This document shows positions 32,832 through 41,685 of a stretch of DNA of 64,000 nucleotides, one piece after another (the first letter of the stretch is position 1; every line of letters begins with the position of its first letter). The stretch lies in assembly GCA_043825615.1 (NCBI GenBank), contig JBDRRS010000020.1, forward strand, positions 1 to 64,000, read 5' to 3'. The notes beneath the pieces were generated by a model. It was not told where the DNA came from, searched no databases, and saw only the letters and a program-made list of their open reading frames with translations. The position numbers and the translations under genes are program-made. The stretch comes from JBDRMV01 sp043825615 (GTDB lineage Bacteria; CG03).

Positions 32832-33678
32832 AATACCCGAAATCTGCAGGATTCTTGTTATCGGCGCGGCCGGATTTTACATCATCATTCTGCTTTACTT
32901 CGGTTTTTTTCAGACCCGCCTGGTTTTTTTCCCGTCCGGCGAAATCCTCGGCACGCCCGAGAACGCAGGTCTTGAATACGAAGATGTTTATTTCAAATCG
33001 GCGGACGGGCAGGTTCTTCACGGCTGGTTCATTCCTGCTCCTGCTCCTTCGGACAATCCACGGGGCGTTCTTCTTTTCTGCCACGGAAACGCAGGCAACA
33101 TTTCGGGAAGGATTGAATCCGTTTCTCTTTTTCATAATCTTGGTTTGAGCGTTTTCATCTTTGATTACAGGGGCTATGGAAAGAGCCGCGGAAAGCCGGC
33201 CGAAAAAGGAACGTATCTTGACGCCGCAGCCGCGTGGGATTATCTTGTGAAGATGAGAAAAATCGGCCCTGAAAAAATAATCGTTTTCGGAAGATCTCTG
33301 GGCGGGGCTATTGCCGCCCGGCTCGCGCGGGAACGCGCGTGCGGAGGCGTTATTATTGAATCCGCATTTACCTCCGTCAAAGACATCGGTTCGGAGATGT
33401 ATCCCTATCTGCCCGTGAGAATGCTTTCAAGGTTCGGATACGAAACAAAAGAATACATCAGCGGTGTGAAATACCCCGTTCTAATCGTCCACAGCAGGGA
33501 CGATGAGATGATGCCTTTCAATCACGGCGCCCGTTTATTTGAAGCAGCTCCCGAGCCGAAGGAATTCCTTGCAATCAGCGGCAGTCACAACGACGGCTTT
33601 CTTGTTTCGGGAGAAAAATATACCGCCGGTATTGATTCATTCATCTCAAAATATTTCACACAAAAAAGGTCAAAATGA
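32812..33678 (+). CDS. Membrane-anchored alpha/beta hydrolase (BEM46/YqkD-like)
   Basis: 288 residues. An N-terminal membrane segment (about 12-35, VIGAAGFYIIILLYFGFF) is followed by the hydrolase fold: oxyanion HGNAGN, nucleophile elbow VFGRSLGGAIAARL (GxSxG), acid in VHSRDDEMM and histidine in ISGSHNDGF. Likely a serine esterase or lipase facing one side of the membrane; substrate unknown. Start may be 32812 or the ATG at 32821; both overlap the DUF2784 gene, indicating an operon. Confidence 0.9.
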   Translation: MIFMWHKIPEICRILVIGAAGFYIIILLYFGFFQTRLVFFPSGEILGTPENAGLEYEDVYFKSADGQVLHGWFIPAPAPSDNPRGVLLFCHGNAGNISGRIESVSLFHNLGLSVFIFDYRGYGKSRGKPAEKGTYLDAAAAWDYLVKMRKIGPEKIIVFGRSLGGAIAARLARERACGGVIIESAFTSVKDIGSEMYPYLPVRMLSRFGYETKEYISGVKYPVLIVHSRDDEMMPFNHGARLFEAAPEPKEFLAISGSHNDGFLVSGEKYTAGIDSFISKYFTQKRSK

Positions 33679-33812
33679 CAGCGGCCCGCAGAGTGCATAC
33701 TTTACTTTCACTTGAAAATACTCCGTTCCGTCATTGCGGACATTTTCATTCCCGTCTTAAAAAAGCATACCTGCCTGCTGAGGGCATGGTGTCGCTTTTT
33801 TTCTGCCGGTTT

Positions 33813-34031
33813 TTATTTCTCGGCGATGAGAACCGGCAAGCCGTCTCCGTACGGGAGCCATTTGCCCGCAACCTTGGTAATATCAACCTTTACAATTTCC
33901 GGACTTTTCGCAGCGTAAGCATCCGCGCAGGAACTTTTTACCAGCCGCGCCGCAAGAAGAAAATTCAGAAATAAAAGCAGCACCGCCAGAACCTTCATCA
34001 GAAACCTGATTTCATTCAGCAATTTTTTCAT
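33813..34031 (-). CDS. Small exported or membrane protein, unknown
   Basis: 72 residues with a basic start and a hydrophobic stretch (MKVLAVLLLFLNFLLAARLV, about 12-31) followed by a short polar tail (KVDITKVAGKWLPYGDGLP). GGAGG stands 4 bases before the ATG, which favours this strand over the overlapping plus-strand frames. No family recognised. It is followed on the minus strand by nothing until the hydrolase gene's convergent end. Confidence 0.55.
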   Translation of the reverse strand: MKKLLNEIRFLMKVLAVLLLFLNFLLAARLVKSSCADAYAAKSPEIVKVDITKVAGKWLPYGDGLPVLIAEK

Positions 34032-34113
34032 ACTTCCTCCGCTTTTTTAATGTTACTCTGCATGACTGCCCATTTGTCCGTATTTTCAAATACCGTAACT
34101 GTGCTTTCAGTGT

Positions 34114-35178
34114 CTAAAGCCATTTCCGCTTTTTGAAATAGATAACCATTGAACCCGCGAGGAAAATCATCACGCCCCACACGGCAAAATAAGCCCATTT
34201 CCAGCCGAGTTCCGGCATATAATTAAAATTCATTCCGTAAATACCCACTATAAATGTCAGCGGTATGAATATGGTCGCTATCACGGTCAGCACTTTCATT
34301 ACCTCGTTCATTTTGTTGCTCATGCTCGACATATACATATCAACCATGCCGGAGAGCAGGTCGCGGGATGACTCCACCGAATCCATAACCTGTATCGTAT
34401 GGTCGTAAACATCTCTCAGGTAGAGCACCGTAGTTTTATGAATAAGTTTTGACTCGCCTCTTATCATCGTGCTTATTACTTCTCTCAGCGGCCACACCGC
34501 CTTCCTGAGAAATATCATTTCTCTCTTCAAATTGTGCAGCGACTGAAATATTTCCGGCGTGGGTTCTCTTATAAGATTGTCTTCCATGTTTTCGATTATC
34601 TCACCGTATTTTTCCGGTATTATGAAATAGTTGTCCACTATCGCATCAATCAGCGCGTATGCAAGATAATCGGCTCCGCCCTCTCTTATTCTGCCCTTCC
34701 CTTTGCGTATCCTGTCCCTTATCGGGTTGAATACGTCACCGGACCGTTCCTGAAAAGATATAACGATATTTTTGCCTGTTATCAAACTGACCTGTTCGGA
34801 GTCAACCGACGCGTTTTCCTCATCATACTTAAGCATCTTCAGAACGATGAATAAATAATCTTCGTATTCGTCTATTTTAGGTCTCTGGGCGGTATTGAGG
34901 ACATCTTCCAGCATGAGAGGATGTATGCCGAAATGAGCTCCCAGTTTTTCTATCATTCCGATGTCATTCAGGCCGTCAATGTTTATCCAGCTTACCGTCC
35001 GGCTGTCCTTATACTGAAAACAGTCCTCTATTTTACTTATTTCTTTTTCCGCATACTGCTGTTTGTCATAATCTATCAGCGTTATTTTTATGGGCGCTGA
35101 GGCGGCGGATTCCGGGCGTACAAGAGTTCCCGGGGGCAGTCCTGCATCATGGATTTTTCTTCCGGATAATTTAAGCAT
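34114..35178 (-). CDS. corA: CorA-type magnesium/divalent cation channel
   Basis: 354 residues. The long N-terminal cytoplasmic domain (to about 290) contains the typical HPLMLEDVLNTAQRPKIDEYEDYLFIV region, and two membrane segments close the protein with the selectivity loop GIYGMNF (about 315) followed by PELGWKWAYF and a basic tail (YFKKRKWL). AGGAG precedes the ATG. It forms a pentameric channel in the inner membrane. It is divergent from the exported protein gene at 35306. Confidence 0.96.
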   Translation of the reverse strand: MLKLSGRKIHDAGLPPGTLVRPESAASAPIKITLIDYDKQQYAEKEISKIEDCFQYKDSRTVSWINIDGLNDIGMIEKLGAHFGIHPLMLEDVLNTAQRPKIDEYEDYLFIVLKMLKYDEENASVDSEQVSLITGKNIVISFQERSGDVFNPIRDRIRKGKGRIREGGADYLAYALIDAIVDNYFIIPEKYGEIIENMEDNLIREPTPEIFQSLHNLKREMIFLRKAVWPLREVISTMIRGESKLIHKTTVLYLRDVYDHTIQVMDSVESSRDLLSGMVDMYMSSMSNKMNEVMKVLTVIATIFIPLTFIVGIYGMNFNYMPELGWKWAYFAVWGVMIFLAGSMVIYFKKRKWL

Positions 35179-35239
35179 TTTTTATCTCCTGTTTAATTTT
35201 AGCACAAGATTTGTTATCTGTCACGTTTCGACGCGGTTA

Positions 35240-35269
35240 TTGACTTACCCGGTATTTAATTTATATTCT
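35240..35269 (+). promoter_or_regulatory. Promoter of the 35306 gene
   Basis: TTGACT (35240-35245), 18-base spacer, TATTCT (35264-35269), followed by a leader with GGGAGG ahead of the ATG at 35306. Confidence 0.55.
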
Positions 35270-35305
35270 ATGGTATCTGAAAAATTGAAAATTCGGGAGG
35301 GAATT

Positions 35306-35872
35306 ATGAAAAATATTCCAAAATTATTCTTTTTAATTTTGTGCTGTTCTTCCCTGCTGGCGGAAATCAATCCTGCCCCTTTAAACCAGTCCACAAAATT
35401 ACAAGAACTGCTCGGAAAGAAAAATTGTCTGATTATTCAAAATTCCAAAAAGATCGGCAGGATAGACGCCATCTCAGGACTGGCACGCGCCAGAATTGAG
35501 AAAATAGATGTTCAGGACTTAAGCGGGAGAAACGAAAGCGTAAATGGAATAAAAGTGACCGTAATTCTGACGGAAGCGGAAAAAACGAAAGAAGCTTACG
35601 CTTTCCTGGATTCCGAGGAATTACCCGGCGTTATGGATTCCCTGAAAACCATGAAAGATTTGATAAAACAGACGACTAAAAAAGAATATGCAAAAGCATC
35701 TTACAACACGCAGGGAAATTTCCGCGTCGGATTTTACAACGAAGGAAACAATGTAAAAATATTTCTTTCCTGCGAAATTCCTTCATCTACGGTTGTCGAA
35801 TTTCAGGCAAAAAGAATAGATGAATTTATCAATATTATTACCGACAGCATCAATGAGCTGAAGAAGAGCTGA
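35306..35872 (+). CDS. Exported protein, unknown function
   Basis: 188 residues from the ATG at 35306, chosen because GGGAGG lies 8 bases upstream and a signal peptide (KNIPKLFFLILCCSSLLA) follows; the frame is open further upstream to 35090 but that overlaps the corA start. The mature part is mixed alpha/beta with no recognised family, ending in a helix (DEFINIITDSINELKKS). Possibly periplasmic. Next to another small exported protein gene (35993) on the same strand. Confidence 0.7.
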   Translation: MKNIPKLFFLILCCSSLLAEINPAPLNQSTKLQELLGKKNCLIIQNSKKIGRIDAISGLARARIEKIDVQDLSGRNESVNGIKVTVILTEAEKTKEAYAFLDSEELPGVMDSLKTMKDLIKQTTKKEYAKASYNTQGNFRVGFYNEGNNVKIFLSCEIPSSTVVEFQAKRIDEFINIITDSINELKKS

Positions 35873-35992
35873 CTTTCTTGATTTACCGATGTGGCTTTTG
35901 ATAAGATACACTAGAAATTTGAGAAAGGGAAAAGATGCGTTTTCGCTATTGCGGATTATTGATAATGTAAAATTTTCGAAAGAGGTGAAAAG

Positions 35993-36541
35993 ATGAAAAA
36001 TTCGGTATTCGGCTTTCTGTTGCTATCTCTGCTGACGGTATCCGGTTTTTGCAAAGAAAAAAAGAGTTCTCCTGAAAGCGCTGATGAAATTTCCTATCAA
36101 AGATTATTCATAATAACGCGCAGCCTGAACAAAAACCAGGTTATTTATGAAGCAAGTCTGGAGAAAGATGGTTTCTCCATAAAAAATCCCATAAAAGTGT
36201 ACTGGATTATGTACGGGAAGAAAGGCGCGACAACAGAAGATTTAAACACAATTGAAAAAAAAATAGGTTATGGAATAGAAATAACATCGGCGACGAGAAA
36301 TGAAGTTGTTTTTAATGTAAAATCCCTTCCTGAAAATCCGATCAAAGCCATACTTATAAGAGATAAAGAAGAAACAAAGGCGCAGGCTCTTATGGATATC
36401 AACGGAGAAGAATCCGTTGTCAGTCAGATATATATTGAATCCAAATCCGCGTTCCCTCTGCCTAAGGTGGTATATATAGATATTACAGGCGTTTCCCTGA
36501 AGACAAACAAAGAAATAACAGAAAGAATTATTCCAAAATAG
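35993..36541 (+). CDS. DUF4833 family exported protein
   Basis: 182 residues. Signal peptide (NSVFGFLLLSLLTVSGFC), then the DUF4833 pattern QRLFIITRSLNKNQVIYEA, NPIKVYWIMYGKKG and IEKKIGYGIEI. Members are mainly known from Bacteroidetes and other diderms; no activity is established. AGAGGTG precedes the ATG. It follows the other exported protein gene by 120 bases. Confidence 0.8.
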   Translation: MKNSVFGFLLLSLLTVSGFCKEKKSSPESADEISYQRLFIITRSLNKNQVIYEASLEKDGFSIKNPIKVYWIMYGKKGATTEDLNTIEKKIGYGIEITSATRNEVVFNVKSLPENPIKAILIRDKEETKAQALMDINGEESVVSQIYIESKSAFPLPKVVYIDITGVSLKTNKEITERIIPK

Positions 36542-36668
36542 AAGTGATATAACTCCGGCGGTTTAATAATTTTCCGCCTGTATGCAATTCCCCCGCCGTT
36601 AAAAATATTTGACAAACAGAGAATAAATATGCTAATAAAATTATTGTTATGACCAAGAGGAGGAAAAA

Positions 36669-37388
36669 ATGAGGAAAGACCCGCCGGTAAAAGTTTCACA
36701 GGAAAAAATCACATTTGATGTGGCAGAATTAGAACCGATTCTTTGTGGTCCAGCAATGGATTTACCTCCCTTTGAGCCTGCATATGTAGAGTTGAAGGGT
36801 GGAAAAAAGATGGTTATTCGACCTTTGAAAAAGGAGGAAGCTCCGGTAGTGCTGGAAGTCGTGAAGAAGATGATAGGAAAGGAGATCGATTTTTACGACA
36901 TTGTAGGAGCAAGAGTTTACGCCGAAATACTGGGATGGTTAAGGAACCGCTTAAAAGATTCTTATCAGTTCATAGGTTTAATTGAAGGTGAACTGGCTGG
37001 CTTTGCCAATGGACGGGTAATGAATGATGATATTAATATTTCTCTTCATACCCTGGCTTTTAAAAGAGGATTAAGAGCAGGAGCAATTCTTTACTATGCC
37101 AAAAGTGAATATGCTTTTGAAACCCTCAAACAAAAGGAATTTTGGGCTACTTATGAGAGTTATAATGGACTTAAACGATGGGGGATTGGAATGGCTCAGC
37201 CTTCATATCCCTGGCCGGAATATCAGCATGAACTCGGAGGAGCAAGAGTTTATTATATACGCCGTGATTACTGGGCATCTACTGTTAAAAAATATGTACA
37301 GCAAATTGCAGGCGCGGAATTTAAACGGCCCGTTCCTGAAGAACTTTTAAAAGCAAACGAAAATATCAAACCCACTGAAGAAGAGTAA
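36669..37388 (+). CDS. GNAT-like acetyltransferase, tentative
   Basis: 239 residues, preceded by GAGGAGG. The middle part (about 50-200) looks like a GNAT fold: KMVIRPLKKEEAPVVLEVV, FIGLIEGELAGFANGRVM (central strands) and LHTLAFKRGLRAGAILYYA with WATYESYNGLKRWGIGM near the end. The acetyl-CoA loop is not textbook, so the call is tentative. The gene is visibly more A/T-rich at third positions than its neighbours, which may mean recent acquisition. TTGACA at 36609 may be its -35 box. Confidence 0.5.
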   Translation: MRKDPPVKVSQEKITFDVAELEPILCGPAMDLPPFEPAYVELKGGKKMVIRPLKKEEAPVVLEVVKKMIGKEIDFYDIVGARVYAEILGWLRNRLKDSYQFIGLIEGELAGFANGRVMNDDINISLHTLAFKRGLRAGAILYYAKSEYAFETLKQKEFWATYESYNGLKRWGIGMAQPSYPWPEYQHELGGARVYYIRRDYWASTVKKYVQQIAGAEFKRPVPEELLKANENIKPTEEE

Positions 37389-37430
37389 CTCTTCGTCATA
37401 ATTTTATTAAAAGGCATAGAGTAAATGGGA

Positions 37431-38300
37431 TTATATAATCAGTTTCATTATCTGCCCGACTTCCCATGGAACATTAGCTATTTTGACCCCGGCCTCTTCA
37501 AGTGCATTTATCTTTGAAGCCGCAGAGCCCATCCCGCCTTCAATAATAGCGCCGGCATGTCCCAGCCGTTTACCCTCCGGAGCATTCTTTCCCGCAATAA
37601 AAGCAACTGTCGGTTTTTTATTTTCAGAACCCGTTATATATTCGGCAAGTTCCTCTTCCATCGTACCGCCGATCTCACCCACAATAACAACACCTTCAGT
37701 TTCATCATCTTCTTCAAAAAGTTCATACACATCCTTAAAAGTACTTCCCACGACAGGATCTCCGCCAAGACCAACAATACTGCTTTGACCGAAACCCGCT
37801 CTCAAAAGATAATAACAAATCTCGACCGTCAAAGTGCCGCTCCTGGAAATGACGCCGATATTGCCTTTCTTTACATATTCCGTCGCCAAAACGCCTATTT
37901 TGCTTTCCCGTGGTGTCAACAACCCGGGAGTGTTAGGACCAAGCAGAGTAACGCCTTTTCTTTTTGCATTTGAAATAAATTTTAAGGACTCATGCGGACA
38001 TATGCCTTCGGTTATTACTACTATAAAGCTGATACCGGCATCAATTGCCTCATTAACAGCATTAATTGTAAATTTTGCAGGCACAAAAATACCGCAGGCA
38101 TCGATTTCGTGGTTGGCTCTTGCGTCTTTAACCGTATCATATACGGGAAGGCAGAGGTGAGTGCTCCCGCCTTTGCCGGGTGTAACTCCGCATACGACTT
38201 TCGCGCCCATATTTATCATTTTTTCCGTATGGAAAGACCCTTCTTTTCCGGTAATTCCGGATACTAATATTTTCGTATTTTTATTTAATAAAATAGACAT
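37431..38300 (-). CDS. sucD: Succinate-CoA ligase, alpha subunit
   Basis: 289 residues, full length. Binds CoA through an N-terminal Rossmann domain (LVSGITGKEGSFHTEKM, GVTPGKGGSTHLCLPVYDTV) and carries the active-site phospho-histidine in LGHAGAIIEGGMGSA (about residue 245). Converts succinyl-CoA to succinate with ATP/GTP formation, or the reverse. Its start codon overlaps the sucC stop (TAATG). No other TCA-cycle genes are nearby. Confidence 0.96.
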   Translation of the reverse strand: MSILLNKNTKILVSGITGKEGSFHTEKMINMGAKVVCGVTPGKGGSTHLCLPVYDTVKDARANHEIDACGIFVPAKFTINAVNEAIDAGISFIVVITEGICPHESLKFISNAKRKGVTLLGPNTPGLLTPRESKIGVLATEYVKKGNIGVISRSGTLTVEICYYLLRAGFGQSSIVGLGGDPVVGSTFKDVYELFEEDDETEGVVIVGEIGGTMEEELAEYITGSENKKPTVAFIAGKNAPEGKRLGHAGAIIEGGMGSAASKINALEEAGVKIANVPWEVGQIMKLII

Positions 38301-39427
38301 TATAAACCACGCAGAATTTCCACAACTCTTTTTCCCGCATCAATATCATCTTCATATAATTCCTTTACACCCGCCTTTTTTAATGTTTCTATGCCTTCTT
38401 CGGCGCCGGTTCCCCTCATGGAAATTACCAGCGGGACTCTTACTGTTCCGCTCTTGATTGCCTCGGCAAGACCTTTTGCTATAACATCACATCTTGATAT
38501 ACAGCCAAAGAAATTTCCGAATATTATTTTCACATTCGGATTAGAGAGTATTACTTCTATTGCTTCTTTTGCTTTATGATAGGTTCTCCCCGACACTTCA
38601 AGAAAATTAGCGGGAGTTCCTCCGAAATATGTGATAATATCAAGAGTTGCCATATTCAATCCGGCGCCGTTACCTATTACGCCTATATCGCCGCTCATCC
38701 CCACATAACCGAGGTTGATTCTTTTTGCTTTTTTTTCAATCGCATTGTAAGTGTCTTCTTCTTTCTGATATTCAGGGTGTTTATAAATAGCCTCATCATA
38801 GATTGATATTCTTGCATCTGCCGCAATTACATTGTTATCATTCGTAATTACGAGCGGATTTATTTCGGCGATATCGCATTCGTATTCCGTAAAGACCTTA
38901 TATAATTTCATTGAAATATCCGTTATTTTGCCGGTTGTTTTTTTATCAAGACCTATTTTTTTTACGCTTTCTTCTATTTTATCCTTCTCAAACCCGTCTA
39001 ATATGTCGAGTGATTGTTTTATTATCGCGCCCGGTTTTTCTTTAGCAAGTTCTTCTATTGCTATTCCGCCTTCTTTTGAAATTATAAAAACTATTTTCGC
39101 CTCGGAACGCAGGATGCTGTAACCCAGATAAATTTCATTTTTTATATCCATCCTTTCTTCTAAAAGTACTTTTTTTACGGGAAGCCCTTTAATTTTCAAA
39201 GCAAAAAGATTTTGCAGTTCGCGCTTATAATCTTTTTCGTTATTCGCAAATTTTATTCCTCCGGCTTTACCTCTTCCGCCTGTCAAAACCTGAGATTTCA
39301 ATACAAATGATTTATTGGACTTAATGAAAGAAATTCCGTCCTCGTATTTTTCTATTAAAATACTTGTCGGAACCGGAATCGAATTTTTCTTTAAAATATC
39401 TTTTGCTTCAAATTCATAAAGTTTCAT
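38300..39427 (-). CDS. sucC: Succinate-CoA ligase, beta subunit
   Basis: 375 residues. ATP-grasp domain with YEFEAKDILKKNSIPVP, LTGGRGKAGGIKFA and EINPLVI, then the C-terminal CoA-ligase part (IGNGAGLNMATLDIITYFGG, ANFLEVSGRT). Forms a heteromer with SucD. No close Shine-Dalgarno; a GGGGACGG-type repeat motif sits right before the start codon. Confidence 0.96.
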   Translation of the reverse strand: MKLYEFEAKDILKKNSIPVPTSILIEKYEDGISFIKSNKSFVLKSQVLTGGRGKAGGIKFANNEKDYKRELQNLFALKIKGLPVKKVLLEERMDIKNEIYLGYSILRSEAKIVFIISKEGGIAIEELAKEKPGAIIKQSLDILDGFEKDKIEESVKKIGLDKKTTGKITDISMKLYKVFTEYECDIAEINPLVITNDNNVIAADARISIYDEAIYKHPEYQKEEDTYNAIEKKAKRINLGYVGMSGDIGVIGNGAGLNMATLDIITYFGGTPANFLEVSGRTYHKAKEAIEVILSNPNVKIIFGNFFGCISRCDVIAKGLAEAIKSGTVRVPLVISMRGTGAEEGIETLKKAGVKELYEDDIDAGKRVVEILRGL

Positions 39428-39452
39428 AATGGGGACGGTTCCTATTATTATA

Positions 39453-39536
39453 TGGGGGAGGAGGGACTCGAACCCTCAATCCCTTTCGGGCAGCGGATTT
39501 TAAGTCCGCTTTGTATACCAGTTCCAACACTCCCCC
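39453..39536 (-). tRNA. tRNA-Leu (UAA)
   Basis: 84-base tRNA on the minus strand. Acceptor stem GGGGGAG/CTCCCCC, anticodon arm GCGGA-CTTAAAA-TCCGC with anticodon TAA, a long variable arm (TGCCCGAAAGGGA) as in class II tRNAs, and T-arm GAGGGTTCGAGTCCCTC. The discriminator is A; CCA is not encoded. Confidence 0.97.
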
Positions 39537-39620
39537 ATTATAAGTATTCACTCGCCTGTACCCTTACGGGCACAAGTAATTCCCGGTCGCTTAGTTTCAA
39601 ATCACCCGCTGCCGTTTTTT

Positions 39621-39649
39621 ATTATACAAAGTTCTTGATTTCAATTCAA
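39621..39649 (-). promoter_or_regulatory. Promoter upstream of tRNA-Leu
   Basis: Minus strand TTGAAT (39649-39644), 17-base spacer, TATAAT (39626-39621). Transcription would start about 78 bases before the tRNA; the leader includes a hairpin with a GTAA tetraloop (TGCCC-GTAA-GGGTA, about 39557-39571). Confidence 0.65.
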
Positions 39650-39699
39650 AACGCAAATCTCCAGTTTCCTGAAAAAAATTTACCGTACCGTTGTAAAAA

Positions 39700-39867
39700 C
39701 AGGAAAATAGGGTCACCTCTATTTTGCGGGGTCAGTTCTATTTTTGTTATTTTTTTCTATGCAAAAATAGAGCTGACCCCATTTCTGCTGAAAAATCAGA
39801 AGTGACCCGATTTTCCACGATTTTCCATACAATAGGCACTTACTGGAATCATATAGATATGCCTATT
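39700..39867. mobile_element. Partial relative of the 2269-2448 MITE-like element
   Basis: Two inverted arms with GGGTCACCTC and GGGGTCAG motifs (39701-39760) and their complements (39764-39822) end in ATAGATATGCCTATT, matching the right end of the 2269-2448 element (GTAGATATACCTATT). The left terminal repeat is not recognisable, so this copy seems decayed or rearranged. Confidence 0.55.
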
Positions 39868-40005
39868 CATTTATTTGTTCGGCGAGAACTTCTGGAACGG
39901 AACCGGCGGGGGAGACGAGCCGCTCTTTTTTATTATTGCGATTTTCCCGATAAGATTTTTGACCGGCGCAACAGGCAGCCGGCGGAATAATTCCGCCCGC
40001 ACGGA

Positions 40006-40284
40006 TTATTTTTTTTTGATAAAATGATACTTTACTTCCCCTTCCTTTATCATACCGAAGTCCTCACGCGCCATTTTATAATATGCCTTTTCAGGATTTT
40101 TTTCAAATACCTCAATCTTTTTTGAAAGCTGTTCGTTTTTCTTCCTCAGTTCTTCAACCTGAGTAATTAAAATTTTTCTGTTCCTCCTGTAAATTATCAT
40201 CCTTCTGAAATGCTGGTTGCCCAGCGCGATAACGATAAACCCGAGGCAGATTGCCAGAACAATCAGATATTTTTTATTCTCCAT
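40006..40284 (-). CDS. FtsB/DivIC-family septum protein
   Basis: 92 residues: one N-terminal membrane segment (LIVLAICLGFIVIALG), a coiled coil (about 35-62, ILITQVEELRKKNEQLSKKI) and the family end KAYYKMAREDFGMIKEGEVKY. Members bridge early and late cell-division proteins in the periplasm. It follows the enolase gene by 22 bases; the eno-ftsB/divIC order is conserved in many bacteria. Confidence 0.88.
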   Translation of the reverse strand: MENKKYLIVLAICLGFIVIALGNQHFRRMIIYRRNRKILITQVEELRKKNEQLSKKIEVFEKNPEKAYYKMAREDFGMIKEGEVKYHFIKKK

Positions 40285-40306
40285 CCCGAAACGCCGATGC
40301 GCAAAA

Positions 40307-41563
40307 CTACGACTTAATTTCCTCTTCTATCCTCAGGAGCTGGTTGTACTTGGCGAGCCGCTCTCCTCTCGCCGGAGCGCCGCTTTTTAACTGCCCGCAG
40401 TTTACGGCGACGGTGAGGTCGGCTATAAAATCATCGCTTGTTTCTCCCGACCTGTGCGAGACCATTGCCCTGTAGCCGCTGGAATAGGCGAGGTTTATCA
40501 CGTCGAGGGTCTCGGTAACGCTCCCTATCTGGTTCAATTTTATCAAAACGGAATTCGCAGCGCCCATCGCAATCCCTTTCCGTAAACGCTCCCTGTTCGT
40601 TACGAAAACGTCATCGCCGATAATCTGTATGCTCTTGCCGAGCCGGCGCGTCATTTCAACCCACCCGTTCCAGTCATCCTCCGCGAAACCGTCTTCAATT
40701 GAAATAATGCTGTATTTTTTTATCCATCTGTCATAAAGGGAAATCAGCGACGACGCTCCGAGGACCTTCCTCGGCCGCTCTCCCGAAAGAACGTATTTTC
40801 CGTCTTTGTAGAGCGCCGATGCGGCGATGTCAAGACCGATGCAAACGTCTTTGCCGAGCGTGTAGCCGCTTGCCTTAACCGCCCGGGCAATCAATTTGAG
40901 AGCGTCTTCATTCTCTTTCAGGTTCGGGGCGAAACCGCCCTCGTCGCCGATGGAACTTGAAAGCCCTTCCTTCTTGAGAATGGATTTCAGTTTGTGATAT
41001 ATCTCCGTCGTCACCTGCATTCTTTTCACGAATGTCTTTGCACCGACGGGAGCAATCATAAATTCCTGAACGTCAACGTTGTTGTCGGCGTGAGCGCCGC
41101 CGTTAAGGATATTCATAAAAGGAACGGGCATGCCCCATTCGTTCAGCTTACCCGGGAAAAGCGTCCTGATATATCCGTAAAGCGGCATTTTCTTTGATTT
41201 TGCCTGAGCCCTGCAGACAGCCATTGAAACGCCGAGAATCGCGTTCGCCCCGAATTTCGACTTGTTCGCCGTGCCGTCCAGCGCAAGCATCAGTTCGTCA
41301 ATCTTCCGCTGGTTTGAAGCGCTCTGGCCTTTAAGACGCTTTGCTATTCTGCCGACATTCTCAACGGCCTTAAAAACGCTTTTACCGTTATAGGTCTTCC
41401 GCCCGTCCCTGAGTTCCAGCGCCTCGTGAATACCCGTGGACGCTCCCGAAGGAACGGCTGCCCGTCCCAATGAGCCGTCGCTCAGAAGGACATCAACTTC
41501 AACAGTCGGATTTCCGCGCGAGTCAAAAATCTGTCTCGCCATGATTTTCTGAATTTCTGCCAC
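40307..41563 (-). CDS. eno: Enolase
   Basis: 418 residues from the GTG at 41563, chosen because GGGAGG lies 8 bases upstream and the protein then starts with AEIQKIMARQIFDSRGNPTVEV as in other enolases. It dehydrates 2-phosphoglycerate to phosphoenolpyruvate. Signatures: VPSGASTGIHEALELRDG, NGGAHADNNVDVQEFMI, SIGDEGGFAPNL, and SHRSGETSDDFIADL near the end. Full length. Confidence 0.97.
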   Translation of the reverse strand: MAEIQKIMARQIFDSRGNPTVEVDVLLSDGSLGRAAVPSGASTGIHEALELRDGRKTYNGKSVFKAVENVGRIAKRLKGQSASNQRKIDELMLALDGTANKSKFGANAILGVSMAVCRAQAKSKKMPLYGYIRTLFPGKLNEWGMPVPFMNILNGGAHADNNVDVQEFMIAPVGAKTFVKRMQVTTEIYHKLKSILKKEGLSSSIGDEGGFAPNLKENEDALKLIARAVKASGYTLGKDVCIGLDIAASALYKDGKYVLSGERPRKVLGASSLISLYDRWIKKYSIISIEDGFAEDDWNGWVEMTRRLGKSIQIIGDDVFVTNRERLRKGIAMGAANSVLIKLNQIGSVTETLDVINLAYSSGYRAMVSHRSGETSDDFIADLTVAVNCGQLKSGAPARGERLAKYNQLLRIEEEIKS

Positions 41564-41601
41564 TCTTTTTACCTCCCATTTCGTGAACAACCATCACTAA
41601 A

Positions 41602-41677
41602 GCAAAACGGACAATACTTGCCGCGCCCGAAGAATGTTGAGAGTGCAAATGCACCCTCAGGCAAGCATGAGTTAAGC
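41602..41677. other. attC-like recombination site (candidate B)
   Basis: GCAAAAC (41602-41608) and GTTAAGC (41671-41677) sit at the ends like the R''/R' core boxes of an integron attC site (the second fits GTTRRRY; the first fits only 5 of 7). Inner CTTGCC (41617-41622) pairs with GGCAAG (41660-41665) and the centre GAGTGCA-AA-TGCAC forms a hairpin. It lies between eno and the toxin gene. Confidence 0.45.
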
Positions 41678-41685
41678 GAACCACA

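Larger units (their letters stand above)
39537..40005. other. Intergenic region: tRNA leader and repeat element
   Basis: No coding frame with support. It holds the tRNA-Leu promoter and leader (39537-39649), a GGGTCAC/GGGGTCAG-type element (39700-39867), and about 140 bases of unassigned sequence up to the FtsB-like gene's stop. Confidence 0.5.

Noticed and set aside
33675..33974. Plus-strand 99-codon frame after the hydrolase gene
   Set aside because: The composition is not protein-like and no family is seen; the opposite small gene has GGAGG and a membrane segment.
36424..36699. Minus-strand 91-codon frame between DUF4833 and GNAT-like genes
   Set aside because: It overlaps two plus-strand genes with ribosome-binding sites and shows no motif.
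39869..40000. Remnant of a transposase start after the 39700 element
   Set aside because: A short frame begins in the element's end (MPIHLFVRREL), but no transposase motif is found in any frame.
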